From positions 1,922,001-1,986,000 of the forward strand of contig NZ_CP047198.1 of assembly GCF_030408635.1 (NCBI RefSeq): a DNA stretch of 64,000 nt. Reading direction: 5' to 3'. Made by a program: the position numbers and the translations under genes. How positions within the stretch are numbered: the first letter of the stretch is position 1; each line of letters starts with the position of its first letter. The notes beneath the pieces were generated by a model. The model had not been told where the DNA came from. It saw only the letters and a list, made by a program, of their open reading frames with translations, and ran no database searches. This document shows positions 29,071 to 38,175 of this stretch, one piece after another. Origin of the DNA: Corynebacterium coyleae. Its GTDB lineage: Bacteria; Actinomycetota; Actinomycetes; Mycobacteriales; Mycobacteriaceae.

Positions 29071-29847
29071 GTGCGCATTGCCGTGCTGCTGAAAGAGGTG
29101 CCGGACACCTACAGCGACCGCGAAATGAACCTGGAGACCGGTCTGACCGACCGCTCCGGCGACGTTGTTGCCGACGAAGTTGGAGAACGCGCCGTCGAAG
29201 CAGCGCTACGCATCGCGGAAGCTCTTAACGACGACACCGTGGTCGAAATCCTAAGCGTCGGCCCCGAATCCTCTGCCGACTCGATCCGCCGCGGCATCGC
29301 CATGGGCGCCACCGAGGCCTACATCGTTTCCGACGACGCCCTGACCGGCGCAGACGTCACCCTCACCGCCGAGGTGCTTGCGGCGTTGATTCGCAAGAAC
29401 GGTTACGACCTCGTCGTCACGGGCAACATGTCCTCCGACGGTGGCACCGGCGTCGTCGCCCCCATGATCGCCGAACACCTGAACTGGCCCGTACTGACCA
29501 ACCTGACGGAACTGACCGTCGACGGCACAACCGCCACTGCCACCCAGGCCTCTGACGGGGCGGTCGTCGAACTGCGCGCCGACCTTCCGGCCGTCGTCGC
29601 TGTTGCCGACGAGTTCGCCGACCCCCGCTACCCCAACTTCAAGGGACTCATGGCGGCGAAGAAGAAGGAGCTCAACACACTCACACTCGCCGACCTGGAC
29701 ATCGACGCGGAAGATTTCACCCACCCGCGCGCCATCATGGTCGCCATTGACAAGCGCCCGGCCCGCGAACGCGGCGAAATCATCGACGCCAACTCCACCG
29801 CCGCCGCGAAACTCGTCGACTTCCTCGAATCCAAAAACCTCATTTAA
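29071..29847 (+). CDS. etfB: electron transfer flavoprotein beta subunit
   Basis: Small subunit of the FAD/AMP-containing ETF heterodimer, which carries electrons from flavin dehydrogenases to the respiratory chain. Length 258 aa. It starts at GTG with a strong AAGGAG; the N-terminus RIAVLLKEVPDTYSDREMNL and the nucleotide-binding GNMSSDGGTGVVAPMIAEHL are typical. The segment DLPAVVAVADEFADPRYPNF followed by KGLMAAKKKE is the conserved ETF-beta signature region. etfA follows after 9 bases, then a cytochrome b-like gene. Confidence 0.94.
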   Translation: MRIAVLLKEVPDTYSDREMNLETGLTDRSGDVVADEVGERAVEAALRIAEALNDDTVVEILSVGPESSADSIRRGIAMGATEAYIVSDDALTGADVTLTAEVLAALIRKNGYDLVVTGNMSSDGGTGVVAPMIAEHLNWPVLTNLTELTVDGTTATATQASDGAVVELRADLPAVVAVADEFADPRYPNFKGLMAAKKKELNTLTLADLDIDAEDFTHPRAIMVAIDKRPARERGEIIDANSTAAAKLVDFLESKNLI

Positions 29848-29856
29848 GGAGCACCC

Positions 29857-30789
29857 ATGACTGAAATTCTCGTTGTCCCGGACCGCTCCCACGACGGCAG
29901 CCTCGACCCCCACGCCGCCGAACTCATCGGCGCGGCCTCCGAAATCGGCACCCCCATCGTTCTTATCGACGACCGCACCCACGCCGACGCCCTCAGCACC
30001 CTCGGCGCGGCCACGGTGCTGGTTTCCGACGCCCCACTTGTCGACGCCACCACCACCGCCCTCACCACCCTCAACCCCGCCGCCGTGTTGTTTTCCCACA
30101 CCGTGCGCGGGCGCGAAACCGCCGGCCGTGTAGCCGTGCGCGCAGGCAAGGCGCTGTTGACCGACGCGGTGGCGGTTCGTCGAGACGCAGAAGGCATCGT
30201 CACCGACCACCAGAACTTCGGCGGCGCCTACACCGCGACTGCCGCTGCCACCCACTCCGCACCGATCATCACCGTGCGCCCCGGTGCTGTGGAAACCCGC
30301 GCCGCTGCCGTCGCAACGCCTGAGGTGCGCGACCTCAACGTCGAAACCTCCGGCGCACGCACCGCCGAGGTCGTCTCCGTCACGCCGGTCGAGCGCACCT
30401 CCACCCGCCCGGACCTGCTCACCGCAGACAAGGTCGTCGCCGGTGGCGTCTCGCTCGGCGACGCCGACATGTTCGAAGAACTCGTCGGCGGACTTGCCGA
30501 CACCCTCGGCGCCGCCGTCGGTGCCACCCGCTCCGCCGTCGACGAAGACCAGGTCGCCTACGAAGCCCAAATCGGCCAAACCGGCGTACTGGTCAGCCCG
30601 AAGCTCTACATCGGCATCGGCATCTCCGGCGCCGTCCAACACCTGGTGGGCATGCAAACCGCCGACACCATCGTCGCCATCAACAATGACGAGGATGCCC
30701 CCATCTTCGACATCGCCGACTTCGGCATCATCGGCGACCTCTTCGACGTCGTCCCACAGATCATCTCCGAGATCGAGGCTCGTAAGTAA
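29857..30789 (+). CDS. etfA: electron transfer flavoprotein alpha subunit
   Basis: Large, FAD-binding ETF subunit of 310 aa. The C-terminal FAD domain is clear: VVAGGVSLGDADMFEELVGG, GAAVGATRSAVDEDQVAYEA, IGQTGVLVSPKLYIGIGISG and AVQHLVGMQTADTIVAINND. The N-terminal domain is the divergent nucleotide-fold half. Translation probably couples with etfB upstream (9-base gap with AAGGAG) and with the next gene, whose ATG overlaps its stop by one base. Confidence 0.95.
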   Translation: MTEILVVPDRSHDGSLDPHAAELIGAASEIGTPIVLIDDRTHADALSTLGAATVLVSDAPLVDATTTALTTLNPAAVLFSHTVRGRETAGRVAVRAGKALLTDAVAVRRDAEGIVTDHQNFGGAYTATAAATHSAPIITVRPGAVETRAAAVATPEVRDLNVETSGARTAEVVSVTPVERTSTRPDLLTADKVVAGGVSLGDADMFEELVGGLADTLGAAVGATRSAVDEDQVAYEAQIGQTGVLVSPKLYIGIGISGAVQHLVGMQTADTIVAINNDEDAPIFDIADFGIIGDLFDVVPQIISEIEARK

Positions 30790-32231
30790 TGCCCCAACTC
30801 CGACGCGGCCTGCCCCGTGTTCCCGGCGGCGAACCATGGCCCCCGCTCATCGACGACCCCACCACCCCGACCACCTGCGCACCCGCTGAGCCTGTCGCGG
30901 CGCCTGCCACTGTGTCTGCTTCCTCGCCGACCACCGGTTTGCGCCAGGGCCTACCTCGTACCCCGGGTGGTGAACCCTGGCCACCGGCCACCGCCGTCGC
31001 TGCCTTCGCAGGCGCTGCGGGCGCTGCTGCGGCTCCGTCCACAGCGACACCGAGCGAGCCTGACGCTGCTGCGACTAGCACGGCTGACGCAGCTGATCAG
31101 GCCACAGCTCCAGCTGCAACCCCCGCAAACACCGTCGAAGTTCCCCTGCGCCGTGGTCTCCCCCGCGTCGCAGGCGGCGAAGCCTGGCCACCCGCCGGCA
31201 CCGTCCACGTGCCCGCACCAGCCGAGCCCGAGGTCGCACCAGCTCCAGCACCGACGGCTGCACCAGCGGCCGCAACAACCGCCGACGCCACGCCCACGCC
31301 CGATCCGGCTCCGGCAGCACCGGCAGCCCCAACGCCCGCAGCGCCTGCGCCGGTGGAGGTGCCGGCGGGGCGTGGGGTCGTCGATAAGCGATGGCTCATT
31401 CCAGCCCTCGTACTGGTCATCGCAGCATTCGTCGGCGCACGCTGGTTCATCGGCACCGACACCGGCGCCGACTTCGTCGCACGTTACGACGGAATGCAGC
31501 CACTACCCGACAACGCCCCCGTCGGCTTCCCCGCCTGGCTCAACTGGGCCCACTTCTTCAACATGTTCCTGATGGCGCTCATCGTCAAGACTGGTCTCGA
31601 CGTGCGCAGAGAGAAGCGGCCGGCGGGCTACTGGACGTCGAAACGCAACGGCAAAAAGATTTCCTTGACCCAATGGCTGCACCAAACCCTTGACATCGCA
31701 TGGGTCGCACTCGGCGTAGTGTTCTACATCCTACTGTTTGCCACCGGCCAATGGGTCCGCATCGTGCCAACCAGCCTCGATGCCATCCCCAACGCCATCT
31801 CCGCAGGACTGCAATACCTCGCACTCGACTGGCCCGACGAACACGGCTGGGTCCACTACAACGCGCTGCAAGAACTCGCGTACTTCACCACCGTATTCAT
31901 CGCCTCCCCACTCGCGATCGCATCCGGCTTCCGCATGAGCTCCATGTGGCCGAAAACGTGGAACGGGGTGCCCGTCGCGTGGGCACGCGCCGTGCACTTC
32001 CCCACCATGATCTACTTCCTCATCTTCATGGTCATCCACGTCTTCCTCGTTGCGACGACCGGCCTACGCGCCAACCTCAACGCCATGTTCGCCGCCCAAG
32101 ACTCCACCTCCTGGACCGGCACGCTCGTGTTCCTCGGCGCCGTAGCCGTCACCGCGCTCGGATGGTTCCTCGCCCGCGGATCCTTCGCCGCACCGCTCGC
32201 GAAACTGACCGGCAAAGTGACCAAACGCTAA
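30789..32231 (+). CDS. cytochrome b-like membrane protein with triple RGLPR-PGGEPWPP repeat
   Basis: Protein of 480 aa in two parts. The first ~200 residues are Pro/Ala-rich and contain three copies of a 16-residue motif: LRRGLPRVPGGEPWPP, LRQGLPRTPGGEPWPP and LRRGLPRVAGGEAWPP, separated by disordered linkers. The second part is a membrane domain with about five helices, including HFFNMFLMALIVKTGL, LDIAWVALGVVFYILLFAT, AVHFPTMIYFLIFMVIHVFL and TLVFLGAVAVTALGWFLARG, with paired histidines suited to haem b (cytochrome b561/formate dehydrogenase gamma type). Its one-base overlap with etfA suggests that it takes electrons from ETF to the membrane; this is inference. Confidence 0.82.
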   Translation: MPQLRRGLPRVPGGEPWPPLIDDPTTPTTCAPAEPVAAPATVSASSPTTGLRQGLPRTPGGEPWPPATAVAAFAGAAGAAAAPSTATPSEPDAAATSTADAADQATAPAATPANTVEVPLRRGLPRVAGGEAWPPAGTVHVPAPAEPEVAPAPAPTAAPAAATTADATPTPDPAPAAPAAPTPAAPAPVEVPAGRGVVDKRWLIPALVLVIAAFVGARWFIGTDTGADFVARYDGMQPLPDNAPVGFPAWLNWAHFFNMFLMALIVKTGLDVRREKRPAGYWTSKRNGKKISLTQWLHQTLDIAWVALGVVFYILLFATGQWVRIVPTSLDAIPNAISAGLQYLALDWPDEHGWVHYNALQELAYFTTVFIASPLAIASGFRMSSMWPKTWNGVPVAWARAVHFPTMIYFLIFMVIHVFLVATTGLRANLNAMFAAQDSTSWTGTLVFLGAVAVTALGWFLARGSFAAPLAKLTGKVTKR

Positions 32232-32250
32232 AAGTCAAGACCCAGCAAAA

Positions 32251-32306
32251 TCTGTGGATAACTTTCCGGCATGAGTCGGTGGGTTATCCACAGATTTTTT
32301 GTTGGG
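32251..32306. terminator. inverted repeat with two opposed DnaA-box sequences
   Basis: The arms (AAAATCTGTGGATAAC and its near-complement) are separated by about 12 bases and end in a T run on the plus strand, so they can terminate the etf operon. Each arm contains a perfect DnaA-box 9-mer: TGTGGATAA at 32263-32271 and TTATCCACA at 32284-32292. The resemblance may be incidental. Confidence 0.65.
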
Positions 32307-32344
32307 CCTTGTCGGTTGTTTGGAGGTTGCTTAGCGTTTATGTC

Positions 32345-33394
32345 ATGGCATTTGTAGACCTTCTCGGCTTCCGGCTTTCGGACATCGCCGACTTCGACCG
32401 CGACACAGCCCTCGCTGCCGGGCTGAACCCGTCGCGCATCCGAGAATGGTCACGCGTACACGACGTCTACTTCGGAGCGACGAAATTCACGCGGAAACAA
32501 TCCGACGCACGCCACATGGCAGCAGACACACCCTTGGATCAGTTGTGTTTGATTGAACGCAAACTCGCGGTGGTTGAAGATGCGGCGAAGCGTTGGCGGT
32601 TGCGTTTTACCCTGCTGAAGTTTCAGGGCCGCTTCGATGCGCTCTCGCGCTATGCCGATCAGGTTATTGATGCGAAGAAACCCGCGCCTGAAAAGCAAGT
32701 ACGGTTTTCTCGTGCTCGCGAAGGGATGGCCACGCTGCACTTGACGCATTCGGCACGCAACATTGCCGATATTGAGCACACGCTGCGTGGGCTGATCGAT
32801 ACGGAACTGCCACCAGCCGGCCAGATGGCTGATGCGCTTATGGGTATCTTGCGCGGTGATGGCGATGGTGGTGGGGTGCCGCATGCAGTACCACGCCCGA
32901 TTGTTATGGTGCCGCTTCCCGAATGGACGCGGATCCAATCCGGTGCCGGTGACGAGGTCACGCTCACGCTAACCGATGGCACGACGATGACAGGTGCGGA
33001 ATTTCTCGCGCAGCATGTCGGTGACGAGTTGGAAGTTGCGGCGTTTCACCCGCACGAGGGTGCAGTCAACCTGTATCGCACGCAGCGGTTTGCCAATAGT
33101 AAGCAACGCGCGTTGGCATCCATGATGTCGCCGACGTGTCCGGTGCCCGATTGCCGGCATGGGGCTGACAACTGCGAAATGCACCACATCCAGGCCTGGC
33201 GGCATGGTGGGGAGACCAACCTGGCCAACTTAGTGCCGTTATGTCGGTTTCATAACGGACGCAACGACGATGACCCGCGTGAAAACCGCTACGGGCGAAT
33301 ACAGATCCGAGATGGGATACCGGTGTGGGTATCGCCGGGAGGGTCGGTCGTCGAGAAGCATCCGCCCGGAGCCATGCAACAACTCTTCACATAA
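32345..33394 (+). CDS. HNH endonuclease domain protein
   Basis: Protein of 349 aa. The N-terminal ~230 residues are a helical domain of the DUF222 type found in multi-copy actinobacterial HNH proteins. The C-terminal nuclease has the zinc site CPVPDC...NCEMHHIQAWRHGG and the catalytic-metal part NLVPLCRFHNGR. Cellular role is unknown; such genes are common and may be selfish or DNA-repair related. I place the start at ATG 32345; upstream sequence is the terminator hairpin of the preceding operon. A hairpin follows the stop, shared with convergent rpiB. Confidence 0.85.
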   Translation: MAFVDLLGFRLSDIADFDRDTALAAGLNPSRIREWSRVHDVYFGATKFTRKQSDARHMAADTPLDQLCLIERKLAVVEDAAKRWRLRFTLLKFQGRFDALSRYADQVIDAKKPAPEKQVRFSRAREGMATLHLTHSARNIADIEHTLRGLIDTELPPAGQMADALMGILRGDGDGGGVPHAVPRPIVMVPLPEWTRIQSGAGDEVTLTLTDGTTMTGAEFLAQHVGDELEVAAFHPHEGAVNLYRTQRFANSKQRALASMMSPTCPVPDCRHGADNCEMHHIQAWRHGGETNLANLVPLCRFHNGRNDDDPRENRYGRIQIRDGIPVWVSPGGSVVEKHPPGAMQQLFT

Positions 33395-33396
33395 CG

Positions 33397-33420
33397 AAAA
33401 AGCCCGCCAAAAAGCGGGCC
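33397..33420 (-). terminator. terminator for rpiB (convergent with HNH gene)
   Basis: GCCCGC and GCGGGC arms with a 6-base loop (33402-33419), followed by TTTTTCG on the minus strand, lie 19 bases past the rpiB stop. Confidence 0.8.
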
Positions 33421-33438
33421 AATCGTCATGCCTACACA

Positions 33439-33915
33439 CTACTTCGCAGACGGAACCTCCGGCGCGACACCAGTGCGCTCGTACTCCGCGAGAATATCGA
33501 TACGACGCTGATGACGCTCCTCCTCACTCCACGGCTGAGCAACAAACGCATCAACGATCGCGAGCGCCTCTTCCTCGGTGTGCATGCGCCCGCCGATGCC
33601 GATGAGTTGCGCGTTGTTGTGCTCACGCGCCAACTTCGCGGTCTCAATCGACCACGCCAACGCACAACGAGCACCCTTGACCTTATTCGCCGCAATCTGC
33701 TCACCATTGCCCGAACCACCAAGCACAATGCCCAGAGAACCCGGATCCGCAACAACAGCCTCCGCTGCGGCGATGCAAAACGCCGGGTAGTCATCCGCGG
33801 CGTCGTACTCGTGGGCGCCGCAGTCAGTCACCTCATGACCCTGCGCCTCAAGATGGGCCTTAATCTGATTCTTCCGCTCGAAACCGGCGTGATCTGCTCC
33901 AAGGTAAATACGCAT
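33439..33915 (-). CDS. rpiB: ribose-5-phosphate isomerase B
   Basis: Interconverts ribose-5-phosphate and ribulose-5-phosphate in the pentose phosphate pathway. Length 158 aa. The LacAB/RpiB start MRIYLGADHAGFERKNQIKA, the GIVLGGSGNGEQIAANKVKG phosphate-binding loop and the substrate loop AREHNNAQLIGIGGRM are clear. It lies just downstream of the nitroreductase-like gene (5-base gap) on the same strand, as in mycobacteria (Rv2465c-Rv2466c). Confidence 0.95.
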   Translation of the reverse strand: MRIYLGADHAGFERKNQIKAHLEAQGHEVTDCGAHEYDAADDYPAFCIAAAEAVVADPGSLGIVLGGSGNGEQIAANKVKGARCALAWSIETAKLAREHNNAQLIGIGGRMHTEEEALAIVDAFVAQPWSEEERHQRRIDILAEYERTGVAPEVPSAK

Positions 33916-33920
33916 AAAGC

Positions 33921-34538
33921 TTAGCGTACCTGCGGGGCTTCCGTACGGCTGCGCTTGAGCTCAAAGAAATACGGGAAACTTGCCACACCAACCGCATGGT
34001 CGAACAACTTCCCAGCATCCTCGCCCTCCGGCACACGCGTGATCACCGGGCCGAAAAACGCACTGTCGCCGAGCTTGACCACGGGGGTGCCGACGTCGTC
34101 GCCAACCTCAGCCATTGCCGACGCGTGAAAACCGCGCAAGGCCTCATCAACCTCGTCGGTATTCGCCACATCCGCGTACTCCGCGGGCAAACCGACCTCG
34201 GCAAGCGCCTCCGCAATAACACTGTCGTAGGCGCCGAAACCTTTCTTGTGATCCTGGCCGCCAGTGTGGATGATCGTGCCCATCGCCGTGTACAGCGCGT
34301 CGATCTTGTCCGGGGCATCCTGCTTCACTTTCGCGAACACACGCGCGGGACCCCAGTTCGCCTTCATCAACTCGGCATAGTCGGCAGGGATGTCACGGCC
34401 GTCGTTGAGCACGGAGAGCGACATCGGGACCCACTCGACCTCAACATCGCGGACTTTCTCCACTTCCTTCATCCAACGCGAAGTCAACCAGCAAAACGGG
34501 CAGGAAACATCAAACCAAAAAGTCACTTGCTCTTTCAT
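33921..34538 (-). CDS. DsbA-family protein, mycothiol-dependent nitroreductase type
   Basis: Thioredoxin-fold protein of 205 aa. The N-terminal CxxC is in VTFWFDVSCPFCWLTSRWMK. The DsbA helical insert and the C-terminal cis-Pro loop (VGTPVVKLGDSAFFGPVITR) are present. It resembles Mycobacterium tuberculosis Rv2466c, a mycothiol-dependent reductase, and its place between rpiB and divergent pepN matches that locus. The start (MKEQVTFWF) was chosen over longer upstream options, which would antisense-overlap the pepN 5' end. Confidence 0.86.
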   Translation of the reverse strand: MKEQVTFWFDVSCPFCWLTSRWMKEVEKVRDVEVEWVPMSLSVLNDGRDIPADYAELMKANWGPARVFAKVKQDAPDKIDALYTAMGTIIHTGGQDHKKGFGAYDSVIAEALAEVGLPAEYADVANTDEVDEALRGFHASAMAEVGDDVGTPVVKLGDSAFFGPVITRVPEGEDAGKLFDHAVGVASFPYFFELKRSRTEAPQVR

Positions 34539-34571
34539 GCCGCCCACAATAGCGCGTGTAGCCTGAGTCAC

Positions 34572-36959
34572 ATGAAGACTAATCTCACGCGTGAAGACGC
34601 GCAGTTGCGCGCAAAGCTCATTTCCAACGTTCGTTACGACATTCTGGTGGATATCACTGGCAAGGACACGTTCACGACGGTGTCGACAATCCAGTTCGAT
34701 TCCGAGGCGGGAACGACGCACTTTGACCTGGTGGCGGAGTCGTTCGAGGCGACGCTTGATGGTGAGGCGACTGGCCAGGAGATCACGTTGTCGGCGGGTT
34801 CCCATGAGCTGCGGGTGACGTCGACGGAGCCGTACAACCGCACGGGTGAGGGCCTGCATAAGTTCACGGATCCGGTGGATGGCAAGGACTACCTGTACAC
34901 GCAGTTTGAGCCGGCGATGGCGATGAAGGTGTTTGCCTCGTTTGATCAGCCGGATTTGAAGGCGACGTACAAGGTGAGTGTGAAGGCGCCGGAGCGTTAC
35001 ACGGTGATTCTGAATGAGGCGGTTTCACGCGAGGAAAACGGTGACGGCACCGCGACCTGGACCACGACGATTGATTACCCGCTGTCGACATACCTGGTTG
35101 CGATTTGCGCGGGTGAGTTTGAGAAGGTCACCGACACGTACGACGCGGGTGATGGCCGCACGATTGAGCTTGGTCTGTACGCGCGTGCCAGTTTGATTCC
35201 GCATATGGATTCGGAGCGACTGTTCCGTCAGACGAAGGACGGCTTCGATTTCTATCACGCGAATTTCGGCCGCAAGTACCCGTTTGGCGACAAGTACGAT
35301 CAGGTGTTTTGCCCGGAGTACAACATGGGCGCGATGGAGCACGTTGGTTGTGTGACGTACCGCGATGAGTACATTTTCACGTCTGAGCCGACGCCGTATC
35401 GTCTGGAGCGTCGCAACGATACGATTCTGCATGAGATGGCGCATATGTGGTTCGGCGATCTTGTCACGATGGAGTGGTGGGACGATCTGTGGCTCAATGA
35501 GTCGTTTGCTACGTGGTCGGCGGCGACGGCGCAGGTGGGTATCGGTGAGTATCCGGAGGCGTGGACGACGTTTGCCACGGTGGAGAAGGCGTGGGCTTAT
35601 TCGCAGGATCAGTTGCCGTCGACGCACCCGATTGCTGCGGATGCGCCGGATATTGAGACGGCGGAGCAGAATTTCGATGGCATTACGTACGCCAAGGGTG
35701 CGTCTGTGTTGAAGCAGTTGCAGGCGTATGTGGGTTATGAGGAGTTTTTCGCGGGTGTGCGTAAGCACTTCGATAACCATGCTTACTCCAATGCCACGTT
35801 CGATGATCTGCTTGGCGCGCTCGAGGAGGCTTCGGGTCGCGACTTGTCTAACTGGGCTGAGCAGTGGCTGCGTACTACCGGTGTGTCGCGTCTTTACCCG
35901 GAGATTTCGGACACGTTTACCGTGGTGCAGGAGTCGCCGGTGTTGCGCGACCACCGTGTTCGCGTGGGGCTTTATTCGCTTATCGACGGCACCGTGCAGC
36001 GCACCCACCAAGTCGAACTCGATATCACCGGCGAGCGCACTGAGATTCCTGAATTTTCAGGCGTGAAACACGATCTCGCCCTGGTGAACGACGACGACCT
36101 CACGTACTGCCTGATGGGCCTCGATGCGCAGCAGCAGCAGTTTGCCGTGGAGCACTTGGGCCAGATTGAGGATTCGCTGGCGAAGACGCTGGTATGGTCT
36201 TCCCTGTGGGAGTCTGTGCGCGATGGTCGTCTGCCTGCTCGTCAGTATGTGGAGTTGGTGGCGCGCGAGGTTGGCCCGGATATGCAGGAGCGGATCGCCG
36301 CCCAGGCTACTGAGGCTGTGAAGCGCTACGTTGACCCGGCGTGGCGGCGCACCGGCTTCGATCTGTTGAACAAGGCGTTCCGTGGCCAGGAGCCGAAGGT
36401 GGTGTTCGACCGTGCGCTTGCCCGTCTGGAGCCGACCGAGGAGACGGTTGAGTACTTCAAGGGTCTGCTGGAGACCTCCGAGAATCAGGAGGTTCGTTGG
36501 TTGGCGATCACGAACCTTCTTGCTGCTGGCGCCTTGCCGTTGGAGGCCATTGACGAGGAACAGGACGATACGTCGGAGGGTGCGATTTCGCGGTTGAGGG
36601 CGAAGGCGGTCGTCGATAAGCGTTGGGCTTGGGACAAGCTCATTAACGACGATCTGACCAACCTCGAGGCCCGCTACCTCATGGACGGGCTCACCTTCAC
36701 CGACGCTGGGCTCGAGGGGTTGACCGACGAGTACTTCCGCGCCGCGCCGGCCCTGTGGGACCGTTTGACCAACGAGATGGCGCAGCGCACCCTGGAGGGC
36801 ATGTACCCGCGTTGGGACGTCACGCAAGAGGCTGTTGAGAAGGCAAACGCCCTGCTGAACAGCGACGTCCCCAATGGCCTGAAGCGTGTTATCGCCGAAG
36901 GCCAGGACCGCTCCGCACGCGCTGTGCGCAACCGCGCGGCCGACGCAGCAGCAAATTAA
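34572..36959 (+). CDS. pepN: aminopeptidase N (M1 family)
   Basis: Zinc metallo-aminopeptidase of 795 aa. The zinc motif is ILHEMAHMWFGDLVTMEWWD with the downstream Glu in LWLNESFATW. The usual GAMEN exopeptidase motif reads GAMEH here (EYNMGAMEHVGCVTYRDEYI). The N-terminal beta domain and the C-terminal helical domain are both present, although the protein is a little shorter than typical actinobacterial PepN (~850 aa). The start MKTNLTREDAQLRAKL is divergent from the nitroreductase-like gene. Its stop overlaps the convergent metB stop by four bases. Confidence 0.94.
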   Translation: MKTNLTREDAQLRAKLISNVRYDILVDITGKDTFTTVSTIQFDSEAGTTHFDLVAESFEATLDGEATGQEITLSAGSHELRVTSTEPYNRTGEGLHKFTDPVDGKDYLYTQFEPAMAMKVFASFDQPDLKATYKVSVKAPERYTVILNEAVSREENGDGTATWTTTIDYPLSTYLVAICAGEFEKVTDTYDAGDGRTIELGLYARASLIPHMDSERLFRQTKDGFDFYHANFGRKYPFGDKYDQVFCPEYNMGAMEHVGCVTYRDEYIFTSEPTPYRLERRNDTILHEMAHMWFGDLVTMEWWDDLWLNESFATWSAATAQVGIGEYPEAWTTFATVEKAWAYSQDQLPSTHPIAADAPDIETAEQNFDGITYAKGASVLKQLQAYVGYEEFFAGVRKHFDNHAYSNATFDDLLGALEEASGRDLSNWAEQWLRTTGVSRLYPEISDTFTVVQESPVLRDHRVRVGLYSLIDGTVQRTHQVELDITGERTEIPEFSGVKHDLALVNDDDLTYCLMGLDAQQQQFAVEHLGQIEDSLAKTLVWSSLWESVRDGRLPARQYVELVAREVGPDMQERIAAQATEAVKRYVDPAWRRTGFDLLNKAFRGQEPKVVFDRALARLEPTEETVEYFKGLLETSENQEVRWLAITNLLAAGALPLEAIDEEQDDTSEGAISRLRAKAVVDKRWAWDKLINDDLTNLEARYLMDGLTFTDAGLEGLTDEYFRAAPALWDRLTNEMAQRTLEGMYPRWDVTQEAVEKANALLNSDVPNGLKRVIAEGQDRSARAVRNRAADAAAN

Positions 36960-38104
36960 AGCTGCTTGAGGGCTTGTTCGAGGTCGGCGATCAGGTCGGC
37001 CTCGTCCTCAATGCCCACTGAAATTCGGACCAACTCCCCCGGCACCTCGAGCGCCGAGCCGGCCACGGACACATGCGTCATGGTGGCGGGGTGCTCGAGC
37101 AGGCTTTCCACGCCGCCGAGGGATTCGGCGAGGCAGAACAGTTTCGTCGACTTGCAGAACGTCTTGGCCTGCTCGGTGGTTTGGAACAGTACGGAGACCA
37201 TGCCGCCGAAGCGGGTCATCTGCTTTTTCGCCACCTCGTGGCCCGGGTGTGTTTCGAGTCCCGGGTAACACACGCGGGAAACTTGCGGTTGGGCGTCGAG
37301 GTATTTGGCCACGGCTTCGGCGTTGTCGCAGTGGCGGTCCATGCGCACGGCGAGGGTTTTCAGGCCGCGGCCGGTGAGGTAGGTGTCGAACGGGGATGGG
37401 TTGGCGCCGACCCAGCCGAAGAAGAAGCGGAGTTGTTCGTGGAAGCCGTCGACGCGGTCGTTGCGGCCGCAGACGATGCCGCCGACGACGTCGGAGTGGC
37501 CGCCGATGTATTTCGTCGTTGAGTGGAGGACGACGTCGGCGCCGAGTTCGAATGGTTTTTGCAGGTAGGGGGATGCGAAGGTGTTGTCGACGACCAGCGC
37601 TGCCTGCTTCTTCACTGCCGCGATTGCTTCGATGTCGACGACGTCCAGCATTGGGTTTGTCGGCGTTTCCACCCAGATGACCTTGGTGTTGTCTTGGACG
37701 GCGGCGGCGACCTCTGTGGGGTTGGTCATGTCGACGACGGTGTTTTCCACACCCCAGAGGGTGAAGACTTGTTGGATGAGGCGGTAGGTGCCGCCGTAGG
37801 CGTCGTTGGATACGACGACGTGGTCGCCGGGTTTGAGCAGGATGCGGAGGACGACATCGATAGCTGCCATGCCGGAGGAGTAGGCGACGGCGAAGTCGGC
37901 GTTTTCAAGCGCCGCAACGGCTTTTTCCAGGGCGGTGACGGTGGGGTTTCCCACGCGTGTGTATTCGTAGCCGCCGCGGAGTTCGGCGAGGCCGTCTTGG
38001 GCGAAGGTGGTGGAGGCGTAGATGGGGGTGTTGATTGGCCCGTAGAGGCTGTCGGGCTCGTAGCCTGCGTGGATGGCGTTGGTGGTGAATCCGTAGACAG
38101 TCAT
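36956..38104 (-). CDS. metB: cystathionine gamma-synthase
   Basis: PLP-dependent enzyme that joins O-acyl-homoserine and cysteine on the way to methionine. Length 382 aa from the ATG at 38104; an in-frame GTG at 38116 would add four residues. Motifs are TPIYASTTFAQDGLAELRGG, the YEYTRVGNPT substrate loop, AYSSGMAAIDVVLRILLKPG, and the PLP lysine in VVLHSTTKYIGGHSDVVGG. No ribosome-binding site is strong at either start. The MscS gene is divergent, with only ~70 bases between, so both promoters share this gap. Confidence 0.93.
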   Translation of the reverse strand: MTVYGFTTNAIHAGYEPDSLYGPINTPIYASTTFAQDGLAELRGGYEYTRVGNPTVTALEKAVAALENADFAVAYSSGMAAIDVVLRILLKPGDHVVVSNDAYGGTYRLIQQVFTLWGVENTVVDMTNPTEVAAAVQDNTKVIWVETPTNPMLDVVDIEAIAAVKKQAALVVDNTFASPYLQKPFELGADVVLHSTTKYIGGHSDVVGGIVCGRNDRVDGFHEQLRFFFGWVGANPSPFDTYLTGRGLKTLAVRMDRHCDNAEAVAKYLDAQPQVSRVCYPGLETHPGHEVAKKQMTRFGGMVSVLFQTTEQAKTFCKSTKLFCLAESLGGVESLLEHPATMTHVSVAGSALEVPGELVRISVGIEDEADLIADLEQALKQL

Positions 38105-38175
38105 GTGCACAGACACTAGACCAAGCGGTACACCCCTCGGTCATTTTTATGCATCGCGCGTACACTCGTGCGGTG

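Noticed and set aside
29251-30837. Long minus-strand frame antisense to etfB/etfA
   Set aside because: Gly/Asp/Val-rich mirror of the ETF genes, no motif; the plus-strand genes are certain.
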